64,000 nt of DNA from Owenweeksia sp963758205 (GTDB lineage: Bacteria > Bacteroidota > Bacteroidia > Flavobacteriales > Schleiferiaceae), in assembly GCA_963758205.1 (NCBI GenBank), contig CAVWUM010000001.1, positions 496,001-560,000 of the forward strand, given 5' to 3'. Positions 39,195 to 48,642 of this stretch are shown piece after piece (the stretch's first letter is position 1; every line of letters begins with the position of its first letter). Position numbers and translations under genes: made by a program. A model generated the notes under the pieces. That model did not search any database, was not told where the DNA came from, and saw nothing but the letters and a program-made list of their open reading frames with translations.

Positions 39195-40628
39195 CTATTT
39201 TACAGAGATATCTGCTCTGCGGTTAATATCATATCGACCGGTAGCCAACGGCTCAGTTTCGCCTTCTGACTTAACTTCCATTCTACCAGCATCAATTCCG
39301 AATACCTGGTTAAGTTGTTTTTTAACAGCCTCAGCTCTTCTCATACCAAGATTCTTATTGTATTCTTCACTACCGCGCTGGTCAGCGTATCCGGTAATTA
39401 CAATCTTAGCATTTGGATTGCCTTTCAACATACGGGCAACTACAGCAAGACGCTCATAATTTGCAGCTGAAATGGTAGCGCTGTTAAAGGCAAAGTAAAC
39501 AGAAGGTACATATCCACCACCAGTATTAGTTGGGATTGTTTTACCTCTAAAGTTTACCATTGTACCTTTAGGTGTGTTGCTTTCTTCATCCATGTAATCA
39601 GGTACACCATCGCCATCGCTATCAACCGCACGGCCTTTAGCATCTACAACTGCGCCTTTGGCAGTAAATGGATCCTCATCCATGCTATCTGGAATTCCGT
39701 CTCCATCAACATCAAGCGCTCTACCGGCACCATCAACTGCAACACCTTCTGGTGTACTGTTATCCTTATCGTGAAAGTTACTTACACCATCCTTATCATC
39801 ATCGGTAGTAAGCCAGTCGAAGTTATTTTTAACCTCTTCCACATCAGCATAAATATCATCAAGTGGGTTTGAGTAAACTACAGACTTCTTGTCCTTATCA
39901 CCAAAATTGTAAGATACACCAAGGTAAACCTGAACAAATTGATCATTGCTTCCGCTAGAAGGTGCGGCATCAATCCAGTCTTCATTCATAAATAGGTAGC
40001 GGGCACCCAGGTCAAGATCAAAAGCATTTCCAAGGCTACGCTTGTATTCAAGTGTTATTGGGAAATAGGCCTGAATAGCGGGGGGGTCACTTTCGTTTCC
40101 AAAAGCATCTACCAAACCGGCTTCAGCAACTTTGGCGCCTGTAGAATCAAAAGATTCAGAATTAATGATGGATGTACCGACACCCACACCTAGCAAAAGA
40201 GCACCTTTTCTATCACCGGTTTTTCCTTTAAGGAACATATTACTCAAGTTGAACATTATATCAAATGAACCATTGATCATGGTACCCTCATAATAAAGTC
40301 CACGATAACTCTGTCCTGGAACCCGGATTCCTGAGTTTGAACCTGAAATCTGGTAAAATCCTGCATTGAGGCGGGTACCTACACTGGGAGTCCAGAATTT
40401 AGTAAGGTGTAAGCCACCACCAAGTGCTAATCCACCACCATCAAGCCCTTCTTTTTTGTCAGACTCAAACGAGCGTAGGTCGCCAAGGCTAAAAGTGTTG
40501 GCTACATTAAGGCCAATTGACCAGCTTCTGTAGTTTGAAGGATGCGCTTGCGTTAGCTTCTCGGTTTCCTGTGCGTTTGCACTGGCAACCCCAAGGGCTA
40601 ATGCAATAAGTAAAGAGTATTTTTTCAT
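39195..40628 (-). CDS. OmpA-family outer membrane protein with calcium-type repeats
   Basis: A 477-aa protein. It has a signal peptide (1-19) and an N-terminal beta-barrel-like region (~30-245). Three Asp-rich thrombospondin-type-3-like repeats follow ('DDDKDGVSNFHDKDN', 'DVDGDGIPDSMDEDP', 'DSDGDGVPDYMDEES'; ~275-350). The C-terminus is an OmpA peptidoglycan-binding domain ('VYFAFNSATIS', 'ITGYADQRGSEEYNKNLGMRRAEAV', 'NRRADISV'). It anchors the outer membrane to the cell wall. The repeats probably bind calcium. Domain order is usual for Bacteroidota major OmpA-like proteins. A -7 box lies 76 bases upstream. Confidence 0.92.
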   Translation of the reverse strand: MKKYSLLIALALGVASANAQETEKLTQAHPSNYRSWSIGLNVANTFSLGDLRSFESDKKEGLDGGGLALGGGLHLTKFWTPSVGTRLNAGFYQISGSNSGIRVPGQSYRGLYYEGTMINGSFDIMFNLSNMFLKGKTGDRKGALLLGVGVGTSIINSESFDSTGAKVAEAGLVDAFGNESDPPAIQAYFPITLEYKRSLGNAFDLDLGARYLFMNEDWIDAAPSSGSNDQFVQVYLGVSYNFGDKDKKSVVYSNPLDDIYADVEEVKNNFDWLTTDDDKDGVSNFHDKDNSTPEGVAVDGAGRALDVDGDGIPDSMDEDPFTAKGAVVDAKGRAVDSDGDGVPDYMDEESNTPKGTMVNFRGKTIPTNTGGGYVPSVYFAFNSATISAANYERLAVVARMLKGNPNAKIVITGYADQRGSEEYNKNLGMRRAEAVKKQLNQVFGIDAGRMEVKSEGETEPLATGRYDINRRADISVK

Positions 40629-40704
40629 AAAAGTGAAATTTAGGTAACTATTTAGGTCCTTAAATTATTAGGTTCGTAGTAAGAGTCTTATTTCTACGCC
40701 TCGG

Positions 40705-40712
40705 CAAAAATA
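40705..40712 (-). promoter_or_regulatory. -7 box of the OmpA gene
   Basis: The minus strand reads TATTTTTG, a full match to TAnnTTTG. It would give a leader of about 70 bases, common for abundant OmpA-type proteins. Confidence 0.45.
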
Positions 40713-40769
40713 TAAATAAGTGCAGACTACGAAACGTTTTTATTTACAATTTGTCCATTTAATTGTTCG

Positions 40770-41393
40770 TTACAGGAAATTTAACCCCGGGCTAAAATTT
40801 TGAAACATAATATCTTGAAGATATTTAAAGTCTTCATCTGAGGCAAGGAAGTCAAAATTATCAGCCTCAATAACCACTACGGGTATCTTGTTGTTTTGTT
40901 TGAAGAATTCTGTGTAATGTCTCTGTATGTCCTGTAAATACTCAGCCAGGATGTTTTGTTCATAGGGCCGGTTCCTTTTTTTAATATGGCTCAGCAGGGT
41001 TACCACAGGCCTGTTAAAATATATAACCACTTCCGGTTGCTTCAGGTTTCTGGCAATTATTTCAAACAAGTTTTTATATAGGATGAGCTCATTGTCTGTT
41101 AAGTTATTTTGTGCAAATACAAGGCTTTTATAAATGGAATAATCGGCCAGTGTAATATTTTGGAACAGATCATCCGCAACATATTGCTGCAACTGATGGT
41201 AGCGATCGGCCAAGAAAGCCATCTCCAGCGAGAAAGCATAACGAGAGGGGTTTTTATAAAAAAGAGGCAGAAATGGATTTTCATTAAACTCTTCCAGAAT
41301 CAGGCGGGCATTAAGCGCATTTGCCATTTTGGTGGCGAAGGTTGTTTTGCCGGAGCCTATGTTACCTTCAAAGGCAATGTACCTGTGGTTCAT
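40770..41393 (-). CDS. Deoxynucleoside kinase (dNK family)
   Basis: A 207-aa kinase of the dCK/dGK family: P-loop 'EGNIGSGKTT' (Gly10-Thr17), 'LEEFNENPFLPLFY', the 'ADYSIYKSLVFA' region at the DRS position and the lid 'KKRNRPYEQNI'. It phosphorylates deoxynucleosides for salvage; base preference cannot be read from the sequence. It is coupled to folK by an ATGA overlap, which ties nucleotide and folate supply. A second paralogue lies at 48643-49257, with about 30% identity by eye. In the DRS-motif position this copy has 'ADY' while the other has 'QDR'. Confidence 0.87.
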   Translation of the reverse strand: MNHRYIAFEGNIGSGKTTFATKMANALNARLILEEFNENPFLPLFYKNPSRYAFSLEMAFLADRYHQLQQYVADDLFQNITLADYSIYKSLVFAQNNLTDNELILYKNLFEIIARNLKQPEVVIYFNRPVVTLLSHIKKRNRPYEQNILAEYLQDIQRHYTEFFKQNNKIPVVVIEADNFDFLASDEDFKYLQDIMFQNFSPGLNFL

Positions 41394-41947
41394 ACCTTGC
41401 GCACCTTAAGGTTATCCGTAGTGTTCTTTAAAACTTCAGCTATAGACCTGTTTAGGACAGGGTGTTTAAAGTCGGGTGCTATTTCAGCCAACGGCACCAT
41501 AGTGAAGTTTCGTTGATGCATCCTCGGATGAGGTATAGTGAGCTTCTCCGTTTCCATCACCAGGTTTCCCCAAAGTAAAATGTCAATGTCTATGGGTCGT
41601 GATTGATAAACCTCCTGTGCTTTGTTTTGCTCTTTCCTTCCTAGCTTTTCCTCTATAGCGTTAATTTTTTCTAACAGGCGTATAGGCTGCAAATCTGTAG
41701 TAACAAGCAAAACCTGATTCAAAAATTCCGGAGTATTCTCCATACCCCATGCCTCAGTGGCATAGATGGAAGATTTTTTTACCACCCGAGCGAAATTGCT
41801 CATTTCTTTAATTACGTGTTTAAAGGTTACCGAAACGTTGCCCAGGTTGCCACCCAGTAGCAGAAATACATGATCTTTATCTTTCAAAAGGGAATAGAGT
41901 TGGTATTCTTTAATAATATTGCCAAACGAAGGCCCAAAACTAAACAT
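41390..41947 (-). CDS. folK: 2-amino-4-hydroxy-6-hydroxymethyldihydropteridine pyrophosphokinase
   Basis: A 185-aa HPPK. It has 'VFLLLGGNLGNV' (family start), 'SSIYATEAWGMENTPEFLNQ' and the catalytic 'SRPIDIDILLWG' (Asp120 and Asp122 bind magnesium), then 'IPHPRMHQRNFTMVPLAEIAPDF'. It transfers pyrophosphate to the pterin in folate synthesis. HPPKs usually begin just before 'VFLLLG', so the ~26 N-terminal residues here are extra. A TTG at codon 21 could be the real start, which would also leave room for divergent promoters between it and sppA. Stop and start overlap with the dNK gene. Confidence 0.9.
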   Translation of the reverse strand: MFSFGPSFGNIIKEYQLYSLLKDKDHVFLLLGGNLGNVSVTFKHVIKEMSNFARVVKKSSIYATEAWGMENTPEFLNQVLLVTTDLQPIRLLEKINAIEEKLGRKEQNKAQEVYQSRPIDIDILLWGNLVMETEKLTIPHPRMHQRNFTMVPLAEIAPDFKHPVLNRSIAEVLKNTTDNLKVRKV

Positions 41948-41959
41948 ACGCCATCTTTT

Positions 41960-43723
41960 ATGAAGACTTTTTTAAAAATGCTATTGGCCACCATCCTTGG
42001 TGGTATCCTTTTACTGTTTATAGGTTTTATTGTGATTGCATCTTTTGCATCAATGGTTGAAACCGAGATTGTGGTTCAGGATAAATCTATCCTGAAAATC
42101 GACCTGGATAATGTAATTAAGGAGCGATCTGACGATAACCCTTTTGCTGGTGTGGATGTATTGACTGGTATGCCCGATCAGCCATTAGGCCTAAATGAAA
42201 TACTGGCCACTTTAAAAACTGCAGCCAATGATGACAGAATCATTGGGGTGTACCTTAAGGGCGGGATTCCCGTTACCGGCCACGGTACTTTAACCGAAAT
42301 CAGAAATGCCCTGCTCGAATTTAAAAAGAGCGAGAAGTTTGTGTATAGCTATTCTGAAATTATGACCCAGAAGGGCTATTACCTGGTATCTGCAGCAGAC
42401 TCTATTATGATGAACCCTGGAGGCTTTTTTGAATGGCGGGGTTTAAGTGCTTCAGTAGCCTACTATCAAAATGCCATGGATAAATTAGGTTTAGAGCCTG
42501 TGGTATTGCGGGCCACTGGTAATAAATACAAGAGTGCCGTAGAGCCATTTCTGGGTCAGCAAATGAGTGATGAAAACAGATCTCAGCTCAATGCTTTGCT
42601 TGGTGGAATCTGGGGTGATTATGTTGAAGCTATTTCAGGTTCACGCGGTGTTGATATTAATGCCCTTAACACTATTGCAGATAGCATGGCGGTAACCAGT
42701 CCGCAATCTGCTATAGAGGCAAAGCTTATAGATAAGGAAGCATATGAGGATGAACTTTTGAGCTCGTTTATGACAAAAACTGATGCGGATAAATTTGAGG
42801 ATATTCCATTTATAAGCATCTCTCAGTACGCTCAGAGCGCTAAGCTTGGTGAAGGCGGCTATACCGGAGATAAGATTGCTGTAATAATTGCCCAGGGCGA
42901 TATTGTGAGTGGAGATGCCGGTGAATATAGTATTGGATCGGACAGAATTGCCGAAGCCGTAAGGAAGGCTCGAGAAAATGAAAAGATAAAGGCGATTGTA
43001 TTGCGTGTTAATAGCCCTGGTGGTAGTGCTTTGGCATCAGAGGTTATTTGGCGCGAAATGGCCCTTGCGCGTGAAGTTAAACCCGTGGTTGTTTCTATGG
43101 GAGATCTTGCCGCAAGTGGCGGATATTACATTTCCTGCTATGCTGATACCATCGTAGCCCAGCCTACTACTATTACCGGTAGTATTGGTGCCTTTGGCCT
43201 GTTTTTTACCGGTGAAGAGTTGATGCACGATAAATTGGGTATTAATATAGAAACTGTAAATACCAACAGGTATTCAGACCTTGGCACATTTGATCGATCT
43301 ATTACCCCTGCTGAAAAGCGAATGCTGGTTAACCAGGTTGATCAGATTTATGGCACTTTTAAAAAGAGAGTGGCTGATGGAAGAAACTTTGAACCTGCCT
43401 ATGTAGATAGCATTGGTGGCGGACATGTTTACACCGGCCGCGATGCGCTAAAACTTGGGTTGGTGGATGTAATGGGAGGACTGGAGACAGCTATTGGCAT
43501 CGCCAAACAAATGGCAGGCCTGGGAGATGAGTACCGCGTGGTGGAGTATCCTGAACTGGAAGATCCGTTTGTGCGTATTATGAAACAGCTTAGTGGAGAT
43601 TATGAAGCCCGCGCCATAAAAAACAACCTTGGTGAGTATGCCCGTTACTTCGATATTCTTACTAAAGCCCGTACTATGCAGGGCTACCAAACGCGTATGG
43701 ATTACGAAATAACGATCGATTAA
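41960..43723 (+). CDS. sppA: Signal peptide peptidase SppA (protease IV), 67K type
   Basis: A 587-aa membrane protease. One N-terminal transmembrane segment (~8-31) is followed by two tandem S49 domains. The catalytic dyad is Lys191 in 'NKYKSAVEPF' (first domain) and Ser386 in 'DLAASGGYYIS' (second domain), matching the Lys/Ser pair of E. coli SppA. 'LRVNSPGGSALASEVIWRE' precedes the serine. It degrades leftover signal peptides in the membrane. The ATG at 41960 starts the membrane segment; the frame open further upstream overlaps folK and was not used. The queuosine-type transporter follows 4 bases after the stop. Confidence 0.93.
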   Translation: MKTFLKMLLATILGGILLLFIGFIVIASFASMVETEIVVQDKSILKIDLDNVIKERSDDNPFAGVDVLTGMPDQPLGLNEILATLKTAANDDRIIGVYLKGGIPVTGHGTLTEIRNALLEFKKSEKFVYSYSEIMTQKGYYLVSAADSIMMNPGGFFEWRGLSASVAYYQNAMDKLGLEPVVLRATGNKYKSAVEPFLGQQMSDENRSQLNALLGGIWGDYVEAISGSRGVDINALNTIADSMAVTSPQSAIEAKLIDKEAYEDELLSSFMTKTDADKFEDIPFISISQYAQSAKLGEGGYTGDKIAVIIAQGDIVSGDAGEYSIGSDRIAEAVRKARENEKIKAIVLRVNSPGGSALASEVIWREMALAREVKPVVVSMGDLAASGGYYISCYADTIVAQPTTITGSIGAFGLFFTGEELMHDKLGINIETVNTNRYSDLGTFDRSITPAEKRMLVNQVDQIYGTFKKRVADGRNFEPAYVDSIGGGHVYTGRDALKLGLVDVMGGLETAIGIAKQMAGLGDEYRVVEYPELEDPFVRIMKQLSGDYEARAIKNNLGEYARYFDILTKARTMQGYQTRMDYEITID

Positions 43724-43727
43724 TCAG

Positions 43728-44411
43728 TTGAAATCGGATAGAGATATACAAAGGGCCGGCCTCATTTATTTGATGCTGGCCGCTTTGTTTATAGCCTCTT
43801 TGGTTACCTGCAATCTTATAGCCAACAAATTCGTACGGGTCGATCTTGGCTTTGCGGTTTTTAATGTTTCAGCCGGAGTATTGCCTTACCCTGTCACCTT
43901 TTTAATTACCGATATCCTATCTGAAGTTTACGGGCGTAAGCGCACTAATGCGGTGGTAGCCTCAGGTTTTTTCGCCACCTTACTGGTGTTGCTCATTCTT
44001 TATTTAGGCCACATTTTTCCGGCATTGGATAATAGCTCGGTTACCGAAGAGGAATATGCAAGTGTATTCCGAAACTCATGGAGGGTGATTAGCGCATCAA
44101 TGATAGCGTACCTGGGTGCCCAGTTTTTGGATGTTCGGTTATTCCATTTCTGGAAAAAACTTACCAAAGGCAAAAAACTTTGGTTACGCAATAATTTTTC
44201 CACCGTGCTTTCGCAATTGGTAGATACCATTTTGGTAACTACAGTAATTTTTATAGGAGTTGAGGATTTTGAATTTATCACTTCACTTATTTGGGATGGG
44301 TGGATGTTTAAGGTTTTATTTGCCGCAGCCGACACCTTTGTTATTTATTTGGTGATTTACTACTTCAGGAAGTCCTTTAATCTTAAACCCGGTGAGGAAA
44401 TAGAGTTTTAG
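43728..44411 (+). CDS. Queuosine precursor transporter (YhhQ/VUT family)
   Basis: A 227-aa membrane protein with six or seven transmembrane segments and the family marks 'ASLVTCNLIANKFVRV', 'GVLPYPVTFLITDILSEVYGRKRTNAVV' and 'NNFSTVLSQLVDTILVTTVIF'. It should import queuosine precursors such as preQ0 or preQ1. The only starts in the usable frame are TTG (43728) and ATT (43719); upstream lies a stop. With sppA ending at 43723, translation is probably coupled. It may form an operon with sppA and the next gene. Confidence 0.88.
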   Translation: MKSDRDIQRAGLIYLMLAALFIASLVTCNLIANKFVRVDLGFAVFNVSAGVLPYPVTFLITDILSEVYGRKRTNAVVASGFFATLLVLLILYLGHIFPALDNSSVTEEEYASVFRNSWRVISASMIAYLGAQFLDVRLFHFWKKLTKGKKLWLRNNFSTVLSQLVDTILVTTVIFIGVEDFEFITSLIWDGWMFKVLFAAADTFVIYLVIYYFRKSFNLKPGEEIEF

Positions 44412-44413
44412 CT

Positions 44414-45400
44414 ATGGCCAAATCTCTGGTAAAAAAGAGCCTTGAAATAGGTTTTAAGGTGCTCCTCATTGCTGTGGCCGGCTATTTTATTTACAGTCGC
44501 CTGCAGGGTTCAGATTATAAGGGTGTTTTTTCCTACCGCTGGCATTTTCCGCTTTTTTACTCCTTTAGCTTTATCGCCTTATGGGCTTTTAATTTGTTTT
44601 TGGATGCCGTTATCTGGAAATCTGTAAATCGGTTTGTAGGGCATATTTCAATTAAAAGAGCCTTTAAAACCAACTTTGTAAGCTATGCCCTGGCCTTTAT
44701 TACTCCCGCCAATAGTGGCGAGGTAGCCGGGCGCTATATTATGCTGCACAACAATCATGATCGTAAAAAAACCTTGTTCCTTATTTTCTGGTCGCACTTC
44801 CCAAGGGTTATTATTAAGCTCTTGTTGGGTGTGTCATCTTTATTAATCCTTGGCGGGCTATCCGATAACGTGCCATGGCCTTTGGTATTTGCGGGGCTGG
44901 CTATAGGTATTTCGGCTTTATTGAGCTTTTATTTCCTTTTTATAAGGATTCAGCGGTGGTTGCATGGACGTAATCTGCTAAAGCTCAACTTTTCTAAATA
45001 TATATTGAATGACCGGCCTTACTTTACGGAGAAAGTAAAGCTGAGTCTACTGGCTTTGGTAAAGTATATTACCTACAATACACAGTTTTTGGTTTTACTA
45101 CTTATGTGGGGAAATATGGAATTGACCCCCGAACTGGCCTTATCCATTATCGTCTTCTACTTCATTACGTCCATCATACCCACATACGCTGCTTTTGATT
45201 TTGTGATAAAGGCGGCCCTGGCCATGTATGTCTTTCAGTTTACCATGGCTGATGAGTCATTGCTCATTAATGCATCATTCATAATATGGGTGTTTAATAT
45301 AGCGCTACCTGCACTGGCTGGGGTAGTAATAATTTTAAGGTCTAACCTCACCCATTCTATCAAAAGGAGATTTTCACGCGGAAACCTGTATGGGCCCTGA
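44414..45400 (+). CDS. Lysylphosphatidylglycerol-synthase-TM-like membrane protein (UPF0104)
   Basis: A 328-aa integral membrane protein with about eight transmembrane segments and family marks such as 'YALAFITPANSGEVAGRYIML' and 'FITSIIPTYAAFDFVIKAALAMYVF'. It resembles the flippase-like half of MprF and the UPF0104 family, without the aminoacyl-transferase domain. Its substrate is unknown, probably a lipid. It starts 2 bases after the transporter stop, so it is likely in the same operon. Its last 41 bases overlap the convergent DUF2797 gene. Confidence 0.82.
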   Translation: MAKSLVKKSLEIGFKVLLIAVAGYFIYSRLQGSDYKGVFSYRWHFPLFYSFSFIALWAFNLFLDAVIWKSVNRFVGHISIKRAFKTNFVSYALAFITPANSGEVAGRYIMLHNNHDRKKTLFLIFWSHFPRVIIKLLLGVSSLLILGGLSDNVPWPLVFAGLAIGISALLSFYFLFIRIQRWLHGRNLLKLNFSKYILNDRPYFTEKVKLSLLALVKYITYNTQFLVLLLMWGNMELTPELALSIIVFYFITSIIPTYAAFDFVIKAALAMYVFQFTMADESLLINASFIIWVFNIALPALAGVVIILRSNLTHSIKRRFSRGNLYGP

Positions 45401-46157
45401 TGTTCAGAGCGCCCCCTCCCTCAAAAATAAGGTACTGCCCCCGTATGCCCTGTAGTACAGCTTTTATTTCCGGGTTTTTATCAAGGTTTATACTTTTTAC
45501 CTTGGCGGGATAGTGCTGCACCGGGTAATCCAGTTTCAGTGGCTCAGAGTCTTTGGTTAAAAACTTTTTAAGGTCATCCGGCATCATTGGAGCTAGTCTT
45601 TCTTTTTCTTCATTCAAGTCAATTTCAGGATCTTCATTTTTAAGCATCTTTTGCCATGCGGTTTTATCAGCCACATGTTCCTTCATGGCCACTTCAATTA
45701 TTCCAGCCTCGTAGCGGTTAGAAGTTTTGGCAAAAATTATCGCTTCTGATGCCCCTTGGTCTATCCATCGGGTAGGCATTTGCGCCTCACGGGTAACCCC
45801 GACTTTTAAGCCACCACTATTGGCCAGGTACACCAGGTGCGGTTGCAGTTGGTAGCCTTTTTCGTAAGCCAGGTCGCGATCTTCCACGCCTTCGTGGGCA
45901 CGGCTAAGTTCGGGGCGTATTATGCTTTCGCCCGCAAGGGGGCTGGTAAAAAAGCAGTTTTTGCAAAAGCCCATTCTGTACAAATCCTTAAATTGGTTTC
46001 CGCAGGACTGGCAATACTTTTCATTCTGAAATTCTATAGTAATTTCACGCCCAATAAGGGGATTGAATTTTATAAAGTCTACATCGGTGGTCATCAGGTA
46101 GTTCACCTTTCCGTTGAGGTAAGCCGGCATCTTTGAAAGTGTAGAAAGTAATTCCAT
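45360..46157 (-). CDS. DUF2797 family protein
   Basis: A 265-aa protein. An N-terminal zinc-type cluster 'YCQSCGNQFKDLYRMGFCKNCF' (Cys49, Cys52, Cys65, Cys68) is followed by 'HLVYLANSGGLKVGVTREAQMPTRWIDQGA', the core of the DUF2797 family, which resembles a GIY-YIG-like fold. No function is established. Length and motifs are normal for the family. It overlaps the preceding membrane-protein gene tail-to-tail by 41 bases and is divergent from the GH3 gene, 41 bases away. Confidence 0.82.
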   Translation of the reverse strand: MELLSTLSKMPAYLNGKVNYLMTTDVDFIKFNPLIGREITIEFQNEKYCQSCGNQFKDLYRMGFCKNCFFTSPLAGESIIRPELSRAHEGVEDRDLAYEKGYQLQPHLVYLANSGGLKVGVTREAQMPTRWIDQGASEAIIFAKTSNRYEAGIIEVAMKEHVADKTAWQKMLKNEDPEIDLNEEKERLAPMMPDDLKKFLTKDSEPLKLDYPVQHYPAKVKSINLDKNPEIKAVLQGIRGQYLIFEGGGALNIRAHTGFRVKISF

Positions 46158-46198
46158 TTTCCTAAAATTGTATTTTTAAAGCTCAAACCAAGCATTAC

Positions 46199-47734
46199 AT
46201 GAAGATCGATTTAGTCAACTCATTTATTAGCTGGCGGATGAAAAAACGCTTTCATCAGATCGAACTCTTTATGAAGTATCCCAACGAGGTACAACGTGAG
46301 GTACTGTTTGATTTACTTGACTCCGCCAAAAATACGGAATGGGGGAGGAGATACGGTTTTGGAGACATCAATTCCTATGAAGAATTTAAGTCGCGCGTAC
46401 CCCTGCATTATTACGAGTCTATTAAAGATGAGGTAAATCGCCTAAGGGCAGGTGAAGCCAATATTATGTGGCCGGGCGAAATAAAGTGGTTTGCCAAATC
46501 AAGTGGTACCACTGATGCCAAAAGCAAGTTTATTCCCGTTTCCACAGAAGCTATTGAGCATTGCCACTTTAAAGGCGGTAAGGATTTGCTCAGCATATAT
46601 TGCAACAACAAACCCGAAACCGAGGTATTTTCTGGAATGAGCCTGAGGCTGGGCGGCAGCACCTTTTTAAATGATGCCGATAACCAAAGCTACTATGGTG
46701 ATGTGTCTGCTATTATCATCGAAAACCTCCCGTTTTGGGTGGAGATGCGCAGTACGCCTAACAACAAAATCAGCCTCATGAATGAGTGGGAAACCAAAAT
46801 TGAGGCCATTGCCAATACCACTATTAAGGAAGATGTAACGAGCCTTGCCGGTGTGCCAAGCTGGATGCTGATACTCGCCCGTAAGGTGCTCGAAAAAACA
46901 AACAGTAGTAACCTGCTTGAAGTATGGCCTAACCTGGAGCTGTACATGCATGGTGGCGTGAATTTCAGCCCTTACCGCAAGCAGTTCGGGGATATTATTC
47001 CGCCAAATTCAGGTTTTACATTTTTGGAAACCTATAATGCCTCTGAGGGCTTTTTTGGCATTCAGGATCAAACCGAAAATGACTCAATGCTGCTGATGCT
47101 TGACTTCGGTATCTTCTATGAATTTATACCCATGAGCGAATTCAGGGGAGAAGATTCAGAGGCTATTTCGCTGGATGAAGTGCAGGTGGGAGAAAATTAT
47201 GCCATGGTGATTTCCACCAATGGCGGCCTTTGGCGCTACATTTTAGGTGATACGGTAAAGTTCACCAGTACATCTCCTTACCGGATTCAGGTTACCGGGC
47301 GCACCAAGCATTTTATTAATGCGTTTGGCGAAGAGGTGATTATCGAAAACACCGAAGCCGCCTTAAATGAGGCTTGCCGCGTTACCGGTGCTGCTGTGCT
47401 TGATTACACCGCGGCCCCTGTGTATATGAGTGATAACGAAAGCGGGGCTCACGAGTGGATTATCGAATTTTCGAATCATCCTGAAAATGTGAACCATTTT
47501 ATGGAAATAGTGGATGGAAAGATAAAGGAGCTGAATAGCGACTACGAGGCCAAGCGCCATAAGGATATGGCTTTGAGGCCGCCCATCATTCATGTGGCGC
47601 GCGAAAACCTGTTTTACGATTGGCTGAAAAATAAAGGCAAGCTGGGAGGCCAGCATAAAGTTCCGCGCCTTTCCAATAACCGCGATCACCTGGAAGAACT
47701 GCTCCAGTTGAATGCCCTACAGGCCGTAGGATGA
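46199..47734 (+). CDS. GH3-family acyl-adenylating ligase
   Basis: A 511-aa protein of the GH3 (auxin-responsive promoter) family. It has the ATP-binding 'KWFAKSSGTTDAKSKFIPVS' (near residue 100), 'LYMHGGVNFSPYRKQF', 'ETYNASEGFFGIQD' and 'LWRYILGDTVKF'. Plant members join amino acids to acyl hormones. Bacterial members probably form acyl-amide bonds too, but the substrate is unknown. The chain is complete. Its stop overlaps the start of the next gene by four bases (ATGA). No Shine-Dalgarno sequence. Confidence 0.9.
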   Translation: MKIDLVNSFISWRMKKRFHQIELFMKYPNEVQREVLFDLLDSAKNTEWGRRYGFGDINSYEEFKSRVPLHYYESIKDEVNRLRAGEANIMWPGEIKWFAKSSGTTDAKSKFIPVSTEAIEHCHFKGGKDLLSIYCNNKPETEVFSGMSLRLGGSTFLNDADNQSYYGDVSAIIIENLPFWVEMRSTPNNKISLMNEWETKIEAIANTTIKEDVTSLAGVPSWMLILARKVLEKTNSSNLLEVWPNLELYMHGGVNFSPYRKQFGDIIPPNSGFTFLETYNASEGFFGIQDQTENDSMLLMLDFGIFYEFIPMSEFRGEDSEAISLDEVQVGENYAMVISTNGGLWRYILGDTVKFTSTSPYRIQVTGRTKHFINAFGEEVIIENTEAALNEACRVTGAAVLDYTAAPVYMSDNESGAHEWIIEFSNHPENVNHFMEIVDGKIKELNSDYEAKRHKDMALRPPIIHVARENLFYDWLKNKGKLGGQHKVPRLSNNRDHLEELLQLNALQAVG

Positions 47735-48528
47735 AACTCATATTTGCTTTTTTTGGTGTTATATTGCTGGCGGCTCTTCCGGCCGTTCAGGAGGATTATA
47801 GCTTGGCGAAGGTAATTCCCGCCAAGGATGTGGATTATTTTAGTGTGGACCAATTTAGCAATATCTATCTGGTAAAGGGAAACGAGCTCATTAAAATTGA
47901 CAGGGATGCCAAACAATTATATTCTTTCAGCAACCCTATACTGGGGGATATTTATCAGATTGATGCCCGCAATGCTTTAAACCCCTATATTTTTTATCGC
48001 GATGTTAATCAGCTGGTAATAGTGGATAATCGCCTCAATTCATCTACGGCTCTCAACTTTACAGACCAGGGCTTTCTGGATGTTCGCTTCATTTCTTTTT
48101 CTGATCAAAATAATGTTTGGTTTTATGATCAGGCTACAGATAAGATTTACCGCTTTAACATGCAGCGCAACAGGGTGAGCAACACTTCGCTGAATATTAC
48201 CCAGATAAGCGGTAGTGAAAACCTGCCGGAGGATATGGTAAGTACCATTGACCAGGTTTTTTTGAACGTTCCCGATAAGGGGATTTTTGTATTTGATGCC
48301 GTGGGGGCTTTTCAAAAACTTATTCCCCTGAAAGGTGTAAGCGCTTTTGATGTGCGTATGAAAAAGCTTTACGCTGTGCAGGATACCGTAGCCCTTAGCT
48401 ATGATTTGGTTACTGCAAAGGTTTCACCCATTACTTTGGATATTTCGGGAGTACGATCAATTAAGGCCGAGGCTGACAGGCTTTTTTTACTAAAGCAAAA
48501 CGAGTTACAGGTTTACAATAAAAAATAG
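47731..48528 (+). CDS. Secreted beta-propeller-like protein
   Basis: A 265-aa protein with an N-terminal signal peptide (to ~Ala17) and repeated strand patterns ('VDYFSVDQFSNIYLVKGNELIKIDRD', 'NNVWFYDQATDKIYRFNMQ') typical of a small beta-propeller. I do not recognise a named family. It probably works outside the cytoplasmic membrane. Its ATGA overlap with the GH3 gene shows they form one operon, and the same pairing in other genomes would support a shared pathway. Confidence 0.68.
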   Translation: MKLIFAFFGVILLAALPAVQEDYSLAKVIPAKDVDYFSVDQFSNIYLVKGNELIKIDRDAKQLYSFSNPILGDIYQIDARNALNPYIFYRDVNQLVIVDNRLNSSTALNFTDQGFLDVRFISFSDQNNVWFYDQATDKIYRFNMQRNRVSNTSLNITQISGSENLPEDMVSTIDQVFLNVPDKGIFVFDAVGAFQKLIPLKGVSAFDVRMKKLYAVQDTVALSYDLVTAKVSPITLDISGVRSIKAEADRLFLLKQNELQVYNKK

Positions 48529-48571
48529 CTGCAGACAGGTTTTACAGGCTCCATCAACTGATCAAAAATGG

Positions 48572-48579
48572 TAGATTTG
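48572..48579 (+). promoter_or_regulatory. -7 box of the second deoxynucleoside kinase
   Basis: TAGATTTG matches TAnnTTTG fully, 63 bases before the ATG. The following bases (CAGCGG) resemble those after the nucleoid-protein box at 3606-3613. Confidence 0.45.
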
Positions 48580-48642
48580 CAGCGGAAATTTTCGGGCAGC
48601 CGCTATTGAGCAGTCCTGCTAATCCTTAATTCCATACTACTT

